Below are positions 28,901 to 38,255 of a stretch of 64,000 bases of DNA, piece after piece. The first letter of the stretch is position 1, and each line of letters opens with the position of its first letter. Source of the stretch: Rhizobiales bacterium 62-17. GTDB lineage: Bacteria; Pseudomonadota; Alphaproteobacteria; Rhizobiales; Beijerinckiaceae. The position numbers and the translations under genes were made by a program. The stretch is taken from assembly GCA_001898965.1 (NCBI GenBank), contig MKVW01000001.1, positions 990,068 through 1,054,067 on the forward strand. The letters are read 5' to 3'. The notes beneath the pieces are model-generated. The model did not search any database. It was not told the DNA's origin and saw only the letters and a program-made list of their open reading frames with translations.

Positions 28901-30538
28901 ATGGCCGGCAATGCTTATTCCAAGGGGTTGGATCGCAACCCAGCCAATTATGTGCCTCTCTCACCTTTGAGCTTTCTTGAGCGTGCTGCCCTGGTGCACC
29001 CGCAATTGCCCAGCGTCGTTCACGAAACCCGCGCTTTCACCTGGGCGCAGACCTATGGCCGTTGCCGCCGGCTCGCTTCGGCCTTGGCGCAACGCGGTCT
29101 TGGCTTCGGCGACACGGTGGCGGCCATGCTGCCGAATATTCCGGCTATGTATGAGGCGCATTTCGGCGTGCCGATGATCGGGGCGGTGCTGAACACGCTC
29201 AACACGCGGCTTGATCCGGAGGCCATCGCCTTCATGCTGGATCACGGCGAGGCCAAGGCGGTGTTCGTCGATCCGGAACTGGCGCCGGTGATGGAACAGG
29301 CGCTGGCGCTCTGTAAGGTGAAGCCTTTCGTCATCGATGTCGCCGATCCGGCTTTCTCTGGCGGCAAGACCATCGGCGAGATGGACTATGAGGACTTCAT
29401 AGCCACCGGCGATCCGGATTTCAGCTGGCATCTGCCCGATGACGAATGGAATGCGCTGGCGCTCAATTATACGTCAGGCACGACGGGCAATCCGAAAGGC
29501 GTCGTCTATCATCACCGTGGCGCCTATCTGAATGCCGTGTCCAATGTGCTCGCCTGGGATCTCGGCTCCCATCCGGTTTATCTGTGGACCCTGCCGATGT
29601 TCCACTGCAACGGCTGGTGTTATCCCTGGACGATCGCCGCCGTCGCCGGCGTCAATGTGTGTCTGCGCAAGGTCGAGGCGCCGAAAATCTTCGAATTGAT
29701 GGCGCGCCATGGCGTCACCCACATGTGCGGCGCGCCGATCGTCTACAACACGCTGGTCAATGCCAGCGACGCGCGTAAGAACGAAGCACGTTCAGTGAAG
29801 GGCAGCGTGGCGGGCGCGTCGCCGCCCATGGCGGTGATCGCGGGCGCCGAGAACATCGGCATCAAGCTCACCCATGTCTATGGCCTGACTGAAGTCTATG
29901 GACCGGCCGGTGTCTGCTCGCCGCAGCCCGATTGGGCCGCGCAGCCGCTGGAAGAGCGCGCCAAGCTCACGCGGCGCCAGGGCGTGCCCTATCATCTGCA
30001 ACAAGCGATGACCGTGCTCGATCCTGAGACCATGGAGGAAGTGCCGCACGACGGCGAGACCATGGGCGAGATCATGTTTCGTGGCAATATTGTCATGCGC
30101 GGTTATCTGAAGAATGAGAAAGCGACGCAGGATGCTTTCGCCGGCGGCTGGTTCCACACCGGCGATCTCGCGGTGATCGATCCCGATGGCTATGTGCTGA
30201 TCCGCGATCGCTCCAAGGACATTATCATTTCAGGCGGCGAGAATATCTCGTCGGTCGAAGTGGAGGACGTGCTCTACAAACATCCCGCCGTTTTGGTCGC
30301 TGCCGTGGTCGCCAAGCCCGATCCGAAATGGGGCGAGACGCCGTGCGCCTTTATCGAAGTGAAGGAAGGGGCGCAGGTGACCGAGGCGGAGATCATCGCA
30401 TTCTGCAAGACGCAGCTCGCCGGCTTCAAAGTGCCCAAAGCGGTCGTCTTCGGCACGATCCCGAAGACATCCACGGGCAAGATTCAAAAATTCCAGCTGC
30501 GCGGTCAGGTCGGCAGCGTCAAAGCCTTCGCGAGCTAA
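28901..30538 (+). CDS. Acyl-CoA synthetase (AMP-dependent, DmdB/AlkK-like)
   Basis: A 545-residue acid:CoA ligase of the ANL superfamily. Motifs: the P-loop-like ALNYTSGTTGNPKGV, the YGLTEVYGPA adenine-site motif, GWFHTGDLAVIDPDGY, the hinge RDRSKDIIISGGENIS and the C-terminal catalytic Lys in KTSTGKIQK. The N-terminus NYVPLSPLSFLERAA matches medium-chain and methylmercaptopropionate-CoA ligases (AlkK, DmdB). ATGs at 28898 and 28901 are adjacent; GGAG at 28890 favours the second. It stands alone between divergent small genes and a palindromic repeat. Exact acid unknown. Confidence 0.93.
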   Translation: MAGNAYSKGLDRNPANYVPLSPLSFLERAALVHPQLPSVVHETRAFTWAQTYGRCRRLASALAQRGLGFGDTVAAMLPNIPAMYEAHFGVPMIGAVLNTLNTRLDPEAIAFMLDHGEAKAVFVDPELAPVMEQALALCKVKPFVIDVADPAFSGGKTIGEMDYEDFIATGDPDFSWHLPDDEWNALALNYTSGTTGNPKGVVYHHRGAYLNAVSNVLAWDLGSHPVYLWTLPMFHCNGWCYPWTIAAVAGVNVCLRKVEAPKIFELMARHGVTHMCGAPIVYNTLVNASDARKNEARSVKGSVAGASPPMAVIAGAENIGIKLTHVYGLTEVYGPAGVCSPQPDWAAQPLEERAKLTRRQGVPYHLQQAMTVLDPETMEEVPHDGETMGEIMFRGNIVMRGYLKNEKATQDAFAGGWFHTGDLAVIDPDGYVLIRDRSKDIIISGGENISSVEVEDVLYKHPAVLVAAVVAKPDPKWGETPCAFIEVKEGAQVTEAEIIAFCKTQLAGFKVPKAVVFGTIPKTSTGKIQKFQLRGQVGSVKAFAS

Positions 30539-30550
30539 CCCGCAATCTCT

Positions 30551-30698
30551 GTGTCATCCCGGACACTTGCGCAGCAAGTGATCCGGGAACCAGGGGCGAG
30601 TGGTAGAGTTTTGTCGTATCGCAAAGACGTCACGTCGAAAGACTGAAGCGTTTGCCCCTGGATACCGGATCACACCTGCGGTGTGTCCGGTATGACAC
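30551..30698. repeat. Palindromic intergenic element, copy 1 (148 bp)
   Basis: The ends are inverted (GTGTCAT at 30551 and ATGACAC at 30692-30698). Inside each end is its own hairpin: CCGGACACTTGC with its complement on the left, and CCGGATCACACC with GGTGTGTCCGG on the right. AGGGGC/GCCCCT mark the inner junctions. A second copy with the same order lies at 38688-38833. It sits between convergent genes. Confidence 0.9.
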
Positions 30699-30729
30699 CA
30701 AGTTATCGCGCAATATGCGCAAGATACGC

Positions 30730-31701
30730 TTATTGCGGTTCCAACTTCGCCAGCTTCACATAAGCCGCCCAGTCGGCGATCTCTTTATCGATATGCGCCT
30801 TGGTTTGCGCCGACGTGGCAGTGAACGGCTCGGCGCCGAACTTGCCGAGGAAGTCGCGCGTCTCGTCCTGCTTGCCGATCTCGGTGAACCAGCCGTTGAG
30901 CTTGTCGATGATCGCAGGGGGCGTATTGGCCGGCGCTGCCGTCACCCACCACAGATTCATGTCGACATTGGGAATGCCGGCTTCCTGCAAGGTCGGAATA
31001 TCCGGCAGCGATTTGATGCGCTGGCCCGTGCTGACACCCAACGGCCGCATCTTGCCTTCGCGAATGCGCGCGAGCGCGAACACCGGATCGCCCATGACGA
31101 AATCGATGCGCCCGCCAAGCATGTCGTTGATGAAATCGACGCTGGTGCGATATTGCACCTGCATGGTTTCGAGGCCGGCGGCGTTTTTATAGATCTCGGC
31201 CAGAATGGTCGCCGGATTGTTGGCGGTGGCGTAAGACGCCTGATCCTTCTTCTGCTTCAGATAGGTGGTGAGTTCGGCCACCGTCTTGAAAGGTTTCTGT
31301 TCGTCGACCAGCAGGATGAAGCCTTGGCTCACCAGCGGTGAAATATAGATGAAGTCCTTGCGCGGATCGGTCGTCGGCTTCTTGAACAGATAGAGCGGCG
31401 AGGCGAAGGAATCCGAACCGCCGATGAAGAGCGTATAGCCATCGGGCTTGGAGCGGGCGACATATTCGGTGGCGATGCTGGCGGCGGCACCGGGGCGATT
31501 TTCGACGATCACCGTGCGCTTAGCTTGCTGCGACAGTTTGTTGGCGAAATAGCGCGCATAGACATCGGCGCCGCTGCCGGCGGGAAAGCCGACGACAACC
31601 TTGATGTCCTGTGTCGGATAATCTTGCGCTGAAACGGACGTGGCGGCGGCAACGAGCGTCAGCAACCCGGCACACATGCCGGCAAGCATTTTCCTCCTCA
31701 T
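30730..31701 (-). CDS. TctC/Bug-type substrate-binding protein
   Basis: A 323-residue periplasmic binding protein with a signal peptide (MRRKMLAGMCAGLLTLVAAA, cleavage near VSA-QDYP). Family motifs are QDIKVVVGFPAGSGADVYAR, ENRPGAAASIATEYV and KPDGYTLFIGG. The start at 31701 has GAAGGT upstream. It is divergent from the MmgE/PrpD gene, so the two probably share a regulated promoter region, and the protein likely supplies the substrate of the catabolic genes on the other strand. No TctAB subunits are nearby. Confidence 0.9.
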   Translation of the reverse strand: MRRKMLAGMCAGLLTLVAAATSVSAQDYPTQDIKVVVGFPAGSGADVYARYFANKLSQQAKRTVIVENRPGAAASIATEYVARSKPDGYTLFIGGSDSFASPLYLFKKPTTDPRKDFIYISPLVSQGFILLVDEQKPFKTVAELTTYLKQKKDQASYATANNPATILAEIYKNAAGLETMQVQYRTSVDFINDMLGGRIDFVMGDPVFALARIREGKMRPLGVSTGQRIKSLPDIPTLQEAGIPNVDMNLWWVTAAPANTPPAIIDKLNGWFTEIGKQDETRDFLGKFGAEPFTATSAQTKAHIDKEIADWAAYVKLAKLEPQ

Positions 31702-31847
31702 GCACCTTCTCCCTCGACACGCGGATGCACCCTCCAACGGCTCTCCACGAACGCTCAGGCTGGCACGTTGGCCATTGATTGACAATTGGTCCAAGGGCCG
31801 GTGAATGTGCCGCCCATCATGCGCCGCGCAGAAAGGCCCAGTCGTTT

Positions 31848-33269
31848 ATGTCCACCGCCATCACCGAACAGGCCGTCTCCTTCATCGAAAATGTTCGTTT
31901 CGACGATCTTCCGGCCGAAGCCTTGCGGATTGGGCGGCGTTGCATGGTCGATACACTGGGTGTGATGCTGGCCGGTACGTCCGAACATGCGGTGCATATT
32001 CTGATGGATGATGCGGCCGAGCAGGGCGGCCGCCCCGATGCGCTCTTGCTGGCGGCCGGCTGGCAGCGCGTGCCCGCCAGCATGGCGGCGCGCGTATTGG
32101 CGACAGCAGGTCATGCCCACGATTGGGACGACACGCAGGTCTCCCACGATCCTGCCCACGTCTATGGCCTCTTGACCCATCCCTCGGTGCCGCCGCTGAC
32201 AGCGGCACTGGTGATGGCGCAGCGTCTTGGCGGCGTCGACGGCCGCCGCTTCATGCTCGCCTTCCAGACCGGCTTCGAGGTCGAATGCAAGATTTCCGAA
32301 TGGATGCTGCCGCGTCACTATCGGCGCGGCCATCATTCCTCAGGTACCGTGGGCACGTTCGGCGCGGCAGCGGCGACTGCCAAACTGCTCGGCTTGAAAG
32401 GCGAACAGCTTGCCCATGCGCTTGGCATCGCCGCTTCATTCGCCGCCGGCATCCGCGCCTCGTTTGGCACCATGACCAAGCCGCTGCACGTCGGGCGCGC
32501 CGCCGAGAATGGCATCACAGCCGCGATGCTCGCCGCCCGTGGCTTCACCGCCGATCCGACGGTGCTCGATGGTCCCTGGGGCTTCTTCTCGGTGATGGGA
32601 GAGGGCTTCGATCCGGCGAAGATCGCGCAAGGCTTTGGCCGGCAACTGACCATGACCGATCCAGGCGTCAGCATTAAGCCTTATCCGTCAGGCATTCTCA
32701 CGCATCAGTCGATGGACGGCATGCTGAAATTGGTGCTCGACCATGATGTGAAGGCCGACGAGGTTAAAAGCATTCGCTTTTACGCCGGTAAGAACATTCT
32801 TGAACCGATCCGCTATCCGGTGGCGGTCAATCATCTGCAGGCGAAATTCTCCATGCCGGCGCTCTTGTGCATGATTCTGCTCAAGCGTCGCGCCAGCCAT
32901 CATGAATTCATGGACAGCTTTGTGGCGTCCGCGCCCATGCAGGACTTGCAGCGGCGCACGCAGGTGCTTGGCGATCCCGAAATCGATGCGCGGGGATATG
33001 ACCTCATCCGCTCGCGCATCGAAGTCGATACCAAAGATGGTCGTACCTTGGTGCAATGGGCCGACGAGCGTTATCGCGGTGGCCCCTTGAATCCGCTGTC
33101 CGATGCCGATCTCGAAGGCAAGTTCCGCATGTGCGCCGAGGGCGCGCTTGATGCGGACGCGCAGGCGAAGCTGCTCGAGGCCGTTCATGGCGTCGAGGCC
33201 TTGACCAGCGCCGCGCGCCTTGCCGAACTGATGGTTTTCGATGGCCGGCAGGCCCAGGGACAGCATTGA
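31848..33269 (+). CDS. MmgE/PrpD family protein
   Basis: A 473-residue protein of the MmgE/PrpD family, which contains 2-methylcitrate dehydratase, cis-aconitate decarboxylase and iminodisuccinate epimerase. Recognisable segments are GHAHDWDDTQ near residue 85, HHSSGTVGTFGAAAATAKL and KPYPSGILTHQSMD. The DD pair and the HSSGT motif lie around the active site in structures of the family. Its exact reaction cannot be told. It starts the plus-strand catabolic group, divergent from a TctC gene, and is followed after 93 bases by an FMN-dependent 2-hydroxyacid dehydrogenase. Confidence 0.88.
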   Translation: MSTAITEQAVSFIENVRFDDLPAEALRIGRRCMVDTLGVMLAGTSEHAVHILMDDAAEQGGRPDALLLAAGWQRVPASMAARVLATAGHAHDWDDTQVSHDPAHVYGLLTHPSVPPLTAALVMAQRLGGVDGRRFMLAFQTGFEVECKISEWMLPRHYRRGHHSSGTVGTFGAAAATAKLLGLKGEQLAHALGIAASFAAGIRASFGTMTKPLHVGRAAENGITAAMLAARGFTADPTVLDGPWGFFSVMGEGFDPAKIAQGFGRQLTMTDPGVSIKPYPSGILTHQSMDGMLKLVLDHDVKADEVKSIRFYAGKNILEPIRYPVAVNHLQAKFSMPALLCMILLKRRASHHEFMDSFVASAPMQDLQRRTQVLGDPEIDARGYDLIRSRIEVDTKDGRTLVQWADERYRGGPLNPLSDADLEGKFRMCAEGALDADAQAKLLEAVHGVEALTSAARLAELMVFDGRQAQGQH

Positions 33270-33362
33270 GTTTTGTCGAAAACGGAACGCTCGGCTTCTT
33301 GGCCTTAAGCGGCAAAGACCATAATATATCGCGACGAGAACAACATTTGGGGCGAAACGCCG

Positions 33363-34595
33363 ATGAATAAGCCAGTCGTCATCGATTCCACCGCTGCCAC
33401 GCCGGCTCCCGGCGCCGCCGCGACGATCGCGCGTCCGCCGCCCTCGGCTGAACATATGCAGCGCTATCAGAACATCGAGGAATTGCGTCAGGCGGCGCGT
33501 CGTCGTCTGCCCAAGGGCGTGTTCGAATATTTCGACCGTGGCACGATGGACGAACTGTCGCTGCGCGACAATCGTACCGGCTTTCAAACGGTCAAACTGC
33601 GCAACAAGGTCTGTATCGACGTCACCAAGCGCAGCACGGAAGCGACGATCTTCGGCAAGCCGTTGAGCATGCCCCTGGCCGTCGGGCCAACGGGCGCGGC
33701 TGGCGTCTGCTGGTTCGAGGGAGAACTGGCTCTGGCCCGTGCCGCCGCGCGTTTCGGCGTGCCGTTCACGCTGGCGGTTCTATCGCTCAGCACCATCGAA
33801 GCGGTCGCCGCCGCAGGCCAAGGGGCGCGGCAATGGTTCCAGCTCTATGTGTGGCCCGAGCGTGAGCAGTCCTATGCCCTGGTGCGCCGGGCCAAGGATG
33901 CCGGCTTTGAGACCCTGATCGTTACGGTCGATACGCAGGTGTCGCCGGTGCGCGAATACAATCGCCGCAACGGCTTCACCATGCCGTTCTTCATTAACGG
34001 CCGTGCCGTCTGGGACGTGATGCTGCATCCGCGCTGGGCGATCGGCACCTTCGCGCCGCATTACTTCAAATATGGCATGCCGGCGCTGGCGCACCGGCCA
34101 AAGCCGACGAAGGGCGGCGAGCGGCCCTCGCTGTCCGGTGGCGATGTCACCTGGGAGGACATCAAGCGCCTGCGCGACCTGTGGAAGGGGCCGATGATCC
34201 TCAAGGGATTGCACCGGCCAGAAGACGCCGCGCGCGCCGCCGCCGAGGGGCTCGATGCCCTCGTCATCTCCAACCACGGCGGCCGCAATCTCGATACGGC
34301 CGTCAATTCCCTCGACGTCTTGCCGGAGATCAAGGCCGAGGTCGGCGACAGGATGAAAGTCATCGTCGACAGCGGCATTCGCCGGGGCGGCGACATCCTG
34401 AAAGCGCGCGCTCTTGGCGCCGATCTGGTGCTGATCGGCCGCGCCACGCTTTATGGCACCTGCGTCGGCGGCGAGGAGGGCGCCTATCACGCCCTGCATC
34501 TGCTGCGCAACGAGCTGGAAACCGACATGGGGTTCACTGGTTGCTGCACCAACGACGAGATCGGGCCGCAGGTGCTTTGGCAGCCGAAGCGGTAG
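33363..34595 (+). CDS. FMN-dependent alpha-hydroxy acid dehydrogenase/oxidase
   Basis: A 410-residue TIM-barrel flavoenzyme of the lactate dehydrogenase LldD/mandelate dehydrogenase/glycolate oxidase family. FMN-site segments are PTGAAGVCWFEGE, QLYVWPERE and DSGIRRGGDILKARALGADLVLIGRA (in parts). The catalytic His-Gly-Gly-Arg is in ISNHGGRNLD. Such enzymes oxidise a 2-hydroxy acid to the 2-keto acid. The next gene is a ThDP-dependent decarboxylase-like enzyme, which would suit the keto acid, as in the mandelate pathway. Substrate is inferred only in class. Confidence 0.92.
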   Translation: MNKPVVIDSTAATPAPGAAATIARPPPSAEHMQRYQNIEELRQAARRRLPKGVFEYFDRGTMDELSLRDNRTGFQTVKLRNKVCIDVTKRSTEATIFGKPLSMPLAVGPTGAAGVCWFEGELALARAAARFGVPFTLAVLSLSTIEAVAAAGQGARQWFQLYVWPEREQSYALVRRAKDAGFETLIVTVDTQVSPVREYNRRNGFTMPFFINGRAVWDVMLHPRWAIGTFAPHYFKYGMPALAHRPKPTKGGERPSLSGGDVTWEDIKRLRDLWKGPMILKGLHRPEDAARAAAEGLDALVISNHGGRNLDTAVNSLDVLPEIKAEVGDRMKVIVDSGIRRGGDILKARALGADLVLIGRATLYGTCVGGEEGAYHALHLLRNELETDMGFTGCCTNDEIGPQVLWQPKR

Positions 34596-34635
34596 GCGCG
34601 GGTTCCCGACGACCCTGGGTTTCCTCCCACGCAAT

Positions 34636-34651
34636 CCTGCTTTAAAGCAGG
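34636..34651. promoter_or_regulatory. 16-bp perfect palindrome before the ThDP gene
   Basis: CCTGCTTTAAAGCAGG is fully self-complementary and lies 52 bases before the ATG at 34703, followed by a GC hairpin (GCGGCC...GGCCGC). It could be an operator or an intercistronic RNA hairpin; no T-run follows. Confidence 0.4.
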
Positions 34652-34702
34652 CGCGAAGCGGCCGCTGACAGGCCGCGCCAAACCATGGGTGGAAACGTGT
34701 CT

Positions 34703-36418
34703 ATGAAAACCATCGCCTCCGGCACCGTCGCCGAGGCCTATGTCGAATTGCTGGCCGATCGCGGTATCGACTTTCTCTTCGCCAATGCTGGCACCGATTT
34801 CGCGCCGCTGATCGAAGCTTTGGCCAAATTCGAGGGCGAGGGGCGCAAAATGCCCAAGCCCGTCATCGTGCCGCACGAGAATGTCGCTATCCACATGGCG
34901 CTCGGCCACTATTTGCAGAGTGGCAAGCCGCAGCTCGTCATGGTTCACGTCAATGTCGGCACCGCCAATTCGATTTGCGGCCTGATGAATGCCTGGCGCG
35001 GCAATCTGCCGGTGCTGTTCACCTCCGGCCGCACGCCCTACAGCGAGGAGGGCGGGGTGCTCGGCGCGCGTACGGGCGAGATCCACTGGCCGCAGGAAAT
35101 GCGCGACCAGGGCGCGGTGGTGCGCGAGATCGTCAAATGGGATTATGAACTGCCCAACGCGCAGGTGCTGGAGCATACCGTCGACCGCGCATTGACCGTC
35201 ACCATGAGCGAGCCGAAAGGCCCGGTCTATCTCACGCTGCCGCGCGAGGTTCTGGCCGCGCCGGTCGAGAATTTCTCCTATTCTTCGCCCTCGCGCCGCC
35301 AGCCGGCGAGCGCACCTTTCCCCGATCTCGACGCCATCGACCGCGCCGCTGATATCATCGCCAAGGCGGAAAACCCGGTGATCGTCTGCGCCAGCGTTGG
35401 CCGCGACTGGAGCGAGCCGGCGGCACTGGCCGCTCTGGCCGACGTCTTCGCCATTCCGGTCACTCAGCGCAAACCGCGCTATGTCGCGCTCGACAGCAAC
35501 CATCCGATGCATCTGGGCTATGAGCCGGATGCCTTCATCACCGAGGCCGACGCGGTGATCGTCATCGAATGCGACGTGCCCTGGATTCCCAACAAGAAGG
35601 CGCCGGGCCGCGACACCAAGATCGTTCATATCGGGGTCGATCCGCTGTTCTCGTCTTATCCGATGCGCAGCTTCGCCAGCGATCTCGCCATCACCGGTGC
35701 CGCCGGTCCGTCGATGGTGGCGCTGGCCGCCGCGCTCGAAATGCGCAAGGTCGCTGCGAAGGATCGCATCGAAGCGCGCCGCAAGCGCATTGCTGAGCGC
35801 CGCGCCGTGCAGCGTCAACGCTGGCAAGCCGCGCTCGAGAAGGCCAAGCACGAAACGCCGATCAATCCGGCTTGGGTGACCTATTGTCTCGATCAGGTGC
35901 GCGGCGAGGATGACATCGTCATCAAGGAGGGACCGATCACCTATGAACATTTGACCTTGCAGAAGCCCGGCTCCTTGTTCTTCACCGGTGCCGCCGGTGC
36001 GCTGGGATGGGGCCTGGGCATGGCGCTGGGCATGAAGGCGGCGGCACCGCACAAGCGCGTCATCTGCGCGGTCGGTGACGGCGCCTATATGTTCGGCAAT
36101 CCTATCCCGGCGCATTACGTGGCGGCGGCGGAGGACTGGCCGATCCTGACCATGGTGTTCAACAATGCCATGTGGGGCGCGGTGAAGCGCAACACCCGTG
36201 AGGTCTATCCGAGTGGCTATGCGGCCAAGAGCAATCGCGAGCCTCTGACATATTTCGATCGAGAGCTGGCTTTTGAAAAGGCGGTCGAGACCGCCGGCGG
36301 CCATGGCGAGAAGGTCGTCGATCCGGCGGCTGTGCCGAAAGCCATCGAGCGGGCGTTCAAGGTGATGGAGACGGAAAAGCGCCAGGCGCTGCTCAACATC
36401 GTCTGCAAAGGCCCCTGA
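34703..36418 (+). CDS. Thiamine-diphosphate-dependent enzyme (acetolactate synthase/benzoylformate decarboxylase-like)
   Basis: A 571-residue ThDP enzyme with the usual three domains. The N-terminal Pyr domain holds the catalytic Glu in VPHENVAIHMA, the middle domain is TPP_enzyme_M-like, and the C-terminal domain has the GDGAYMFGN...NN cofactor motif (GDG near residue 458, then VFNNAMWGAV). The family includes acetolactate synthase, oxalyl-CoA and benzoylformate decarboxylases. Directly after an FMN 2-hydroxyacid dehydrogenase, a keto-acid decarboxylase role fits best. ATG 34703 is preferred over 34685 because GGTGGAAACG precedes it. Confidence 0.88.
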   Translation: MKTIASGTVAEAYVELLADRGIDFLFANAGTDFAPLIEALAKFEGEGRKMPKPVIVPHENVAIHMALGHYLQSGKPQLVMVHVNVGTANSICGLMNAWRGNLPVLFTSGRTPYSEEGGVLGARTGEIHWPQEMRDQGAVVREIVKWDYELPNAQVLEHTVDRALTVTMSEPKGPVYLTLPREVLAAPVENFSYSSPSRRQPASAPFPDLDAIDRAADIIAKAENPVIVCASVGRDWSEPAALAALADVFAIPVTQRKPRYVALDSNHPMHLGYEPDAFITEADAVIVIECDVPWIPNKKAPGRDTKIVHIGVDPLFSSYPMRSFASDLAITGAAGPSMVALAAALEMRKVAAKDRIEARRKRIAERRAVQRQRWQAALEKAKHETPINPAWVTYCLDQVRGEDDIVIKEGPITYEHLTLQKPGSLFFTGAAGALGWGLGMALGMKAAAPHKRVICAVGDGAYMFGNPIPAHYVAAAEDWPILTMVFNNAMWGAVKRNTREVYPSGYAAKSNREPLTYFDRELAFEKAVETAGGHGEKVVDPAAVPKAIERAFKVMETEKRQALLNIVCKGP

Positions 36419-36447
36419 ACGGCAGTGTCGCAACGGTTTGTCGGCGT

Positions 36448-36637
36448 TCAATAAAACGATCGTAAAACGGTTCGTTTCGTTGCCGCACAAGCACATGGGA
36501 GAGGGCGACGTCGTGCTTGACAGGACGGCGGTCGCGCTTCAACCATGCACGCAACAGAACCATTCTAAACTGCGGATGACAAAGAGCGGGAACATACCCG
36601 CTCTCAACAAAACGATCGCGATAGAGCTCGTTTCGTT
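36448..36637. promoter_or_regulatory. Duplicated operator-like motif upstream of the amidohydrolase
   Basis: The motif TCAAYAAAACGATCG, nine variable bases, then TCGTTTCGTT occurs at 36448-36481 and again at 36604-36637. The spacer length is identical and both are in the same orientation, 156 bases apart. Within each copy AAACGA and TCGTTT form an interrupted palindrome. The second copy ends 38 bases before the amidohydrolase ATG, overlapping the expected promoter. Confidence 0.75.
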
Positions 36638-36675
36638 CCTGATGCGGCTCGTCGCGGCAGCGCGGAGGACAACAC

Positions 36676-37959
36676 ATGGATGATCGCACTTCGGTTCCCA
36701 CCGGTGTCTTCGAACTTCCGACCGTTGATACGCTCACGGATACCCGCGATCTCTTGGCCCATGCGACCAAGGAAGCAGAAAAGCTGAATGACTATTTCGT
36801 CGTCGATTCCGACGGGCATTTGAGCGAGTTTCCGTTCTGGCAGGAAATCATCGGCCGGATGGACAACAAGGTCTATCGGGACATGGCGAAGTCCTTCAAG
36901 GATCGCCCCGGCTCGCCGCCTGGACTCAGCAATGCGACACCCGGCATGTTGTATCAGGACATGTTCGGCCGCATCCCGCATCAGCAGCGCCTGGGTGAGA
37001 AGACGCCCAGTTCGCAGCATCCGATGGTGACCCTGACGCAGCGCGCTATGGACACGATGGGTCTCGACTACATGGTCACCTTGCCGACGCCGATGCTGGT
37101 GTTGGGCATGCATCCGCAGCCGGAGATCGAAGCGGCCATCGGCCAGGCTTTCAATGCGTGGATGTGCGAAGACATGCTGCCGCACGAAAAGCGGATGATC
37201 AACATGATCTATCTGCCGTTCAACGATCCAGAAGCGGCGTTGCGCGAAGTCGAGAAGCACGCGGCCAATCCGCAGGTCGTCGGCTATATGGTGACGTCGA
37301 CGCGCTATCGCCCGGTGCATCACGATTGCTACATGAAGCTTTATGCGGCGATCGAGGCGAGCGGCAAGCCGATCAGCTTTCACTCCGGCTTCCACTGGGG
37401 CGATGAATCGATGAAGCAGTGCAACCGCTTCCTGTCGATGCACGCCATCTCTTTCGTCTATTACAACATCATCCACATGACCAATTGGGTCATCAACGGC
37501 ATTCCCGAGCGCTTCCCGAAACTCAAGAGCATGTGGGTGGAGAGCGGTCTCGCTTGGGTGCCCTTCGTCATGCAGCGGCTCGATTCCGAATATATGATGC
37601 GCACGTCGGAAGCGCCGCTGCTCAAGCGCAAGCCGTCGGAATATATGCGTGAGATGTATTACACCACGCAGCCGATGGAGCGTGACAATCTCGAACTGCT
37701 GGAAGCGACGTTCAAGGCGATCAACGCCGAGACGCAGCTTCTGTTCGCCACCGACTGGCCGCATTGGGATTTCGATCTGCCCAATTCGATCACGCAACTG
37801 CCGTTCCTCAACGAACAGCAGAAGCGCAACATTCTCGGCTTGAACGCCGCGAAACTTTTCAATCTCAAAGTGCCGGAGCACAAGCTCGGGAAGCCGAGCC
37901 TCGGCCCGGTGGGCGAGGCCGCGGCTGCACAGGGCATAACCCTGTCCAAAGGACGTTGA
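36676..37959 (+). CDS. Amidohydrolase family 2 (metal-dependent TIM barrel)
   Basis: A 427-residue member of the amidohydrolase-2 branch (PF04909), which includes ACMSD- and gamma-resorcylate decarboxylase-type enzymes as well as hydrolases. The first metal region reads VVDSDGHLSE, the central His are in FHSGFHWGDES, and the last ligand is the Asp of FATDWPHWDFD. It therefore could be a non-oxidative decarboxylase or hydrolase. A duplicated operator-like motif lies upstream. The downstream small gene begins 2 bases after its stop, forming an operon that ends with a Rieske ferredoxin. Confidence 0.87.
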   Translation: MDDRTSVPTGVFELPTVDTLTDTRDLLAHATKEAEKLNDYFVVDSDGHLSEFPFWQEIIGRMDNKVYRDMAKSFKDRPGSPPGLSNATPGMLYQDMFGRIPHQQRLGEKTPSSQHPMVTLTQRAMDTMGLDYMVTLPTPMLVLGMHPQPEIEAAIGQAFNAWMCEDMLPHEKRMINMIYLPFNDPEAALREVEKHAANPQVVGYMVTSTRYRPVHHDCYMKLYAAIEASGKPISFHSGFHWGDESMKQCNRFLSMHAISFVYYNIIHMTNWVINGIPERFPKLKSMWVESGLAWVPFVMQRLDSEYMMRTSEAPLLKRKPSEYMREMYYTTQPMERDNLELLEATFKAINAETQLLFATDWPHWDFDLPNSITQLPFLNEQQKRNILGLNAAKLFNLKVPEHKLGKPSLGPVGEAAAAQGITLSKGR

Positions 37960-37961
37960 TA

Positions 37962-38255
37962 ATGGTGCAATCGGTTAAGGATGCGGGTGCGGCGCTCAGC
38001 GACGCGTTGAATGATGCGTTGAGAAGCGACGCGGTGGCGGACATTCCCGACGAGGTCTTGCAGAACGCCATGACCGCTTTGGTGAAAGCCTATGCGGCGA
38101 AGGTGGAAAAGACCGAGCAGGAATTCGCCCCCGTCGACACGCGGCTGGTCAATGCGACCGAGGCCGTGGTCGCCGCCTGCGCGCTGATCCGCGCGGTCGA
38201 TCTCAACATGTTCGACGTGGCGCTCTGGTTCAACCGGCCAAGTCATACCAGGTAA
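37962..38255 (+). CDS. Small protein of unknown function in the amidohydrolase-Rieske operon
   Basis: A 97-residue mostly helical, Ala-rich protein starting MVQSVKDAGAALSDALND and ending NMFDVALWFNRPSHTR. I do not recognise a family. It starts 2 bases after the amidohydrolase stop and is followed 52 bases later by the Rieske ferredoxin gene. This tight packing suggests a subunit or helper of that pathway. The end of the gene runs into a short tandem repeat (AAGTCAYACCAGGT, two copies from about 38240). Confidence 0.75.
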   Translation: MVQSVKDAGAALSDALNDALRSDAVADIPDEVLQNAMTALVKAYAAKVEKTEQEFAPVDTRLVNATEAVVAACALIRAVDLNMFDVALWFNRPSHTR

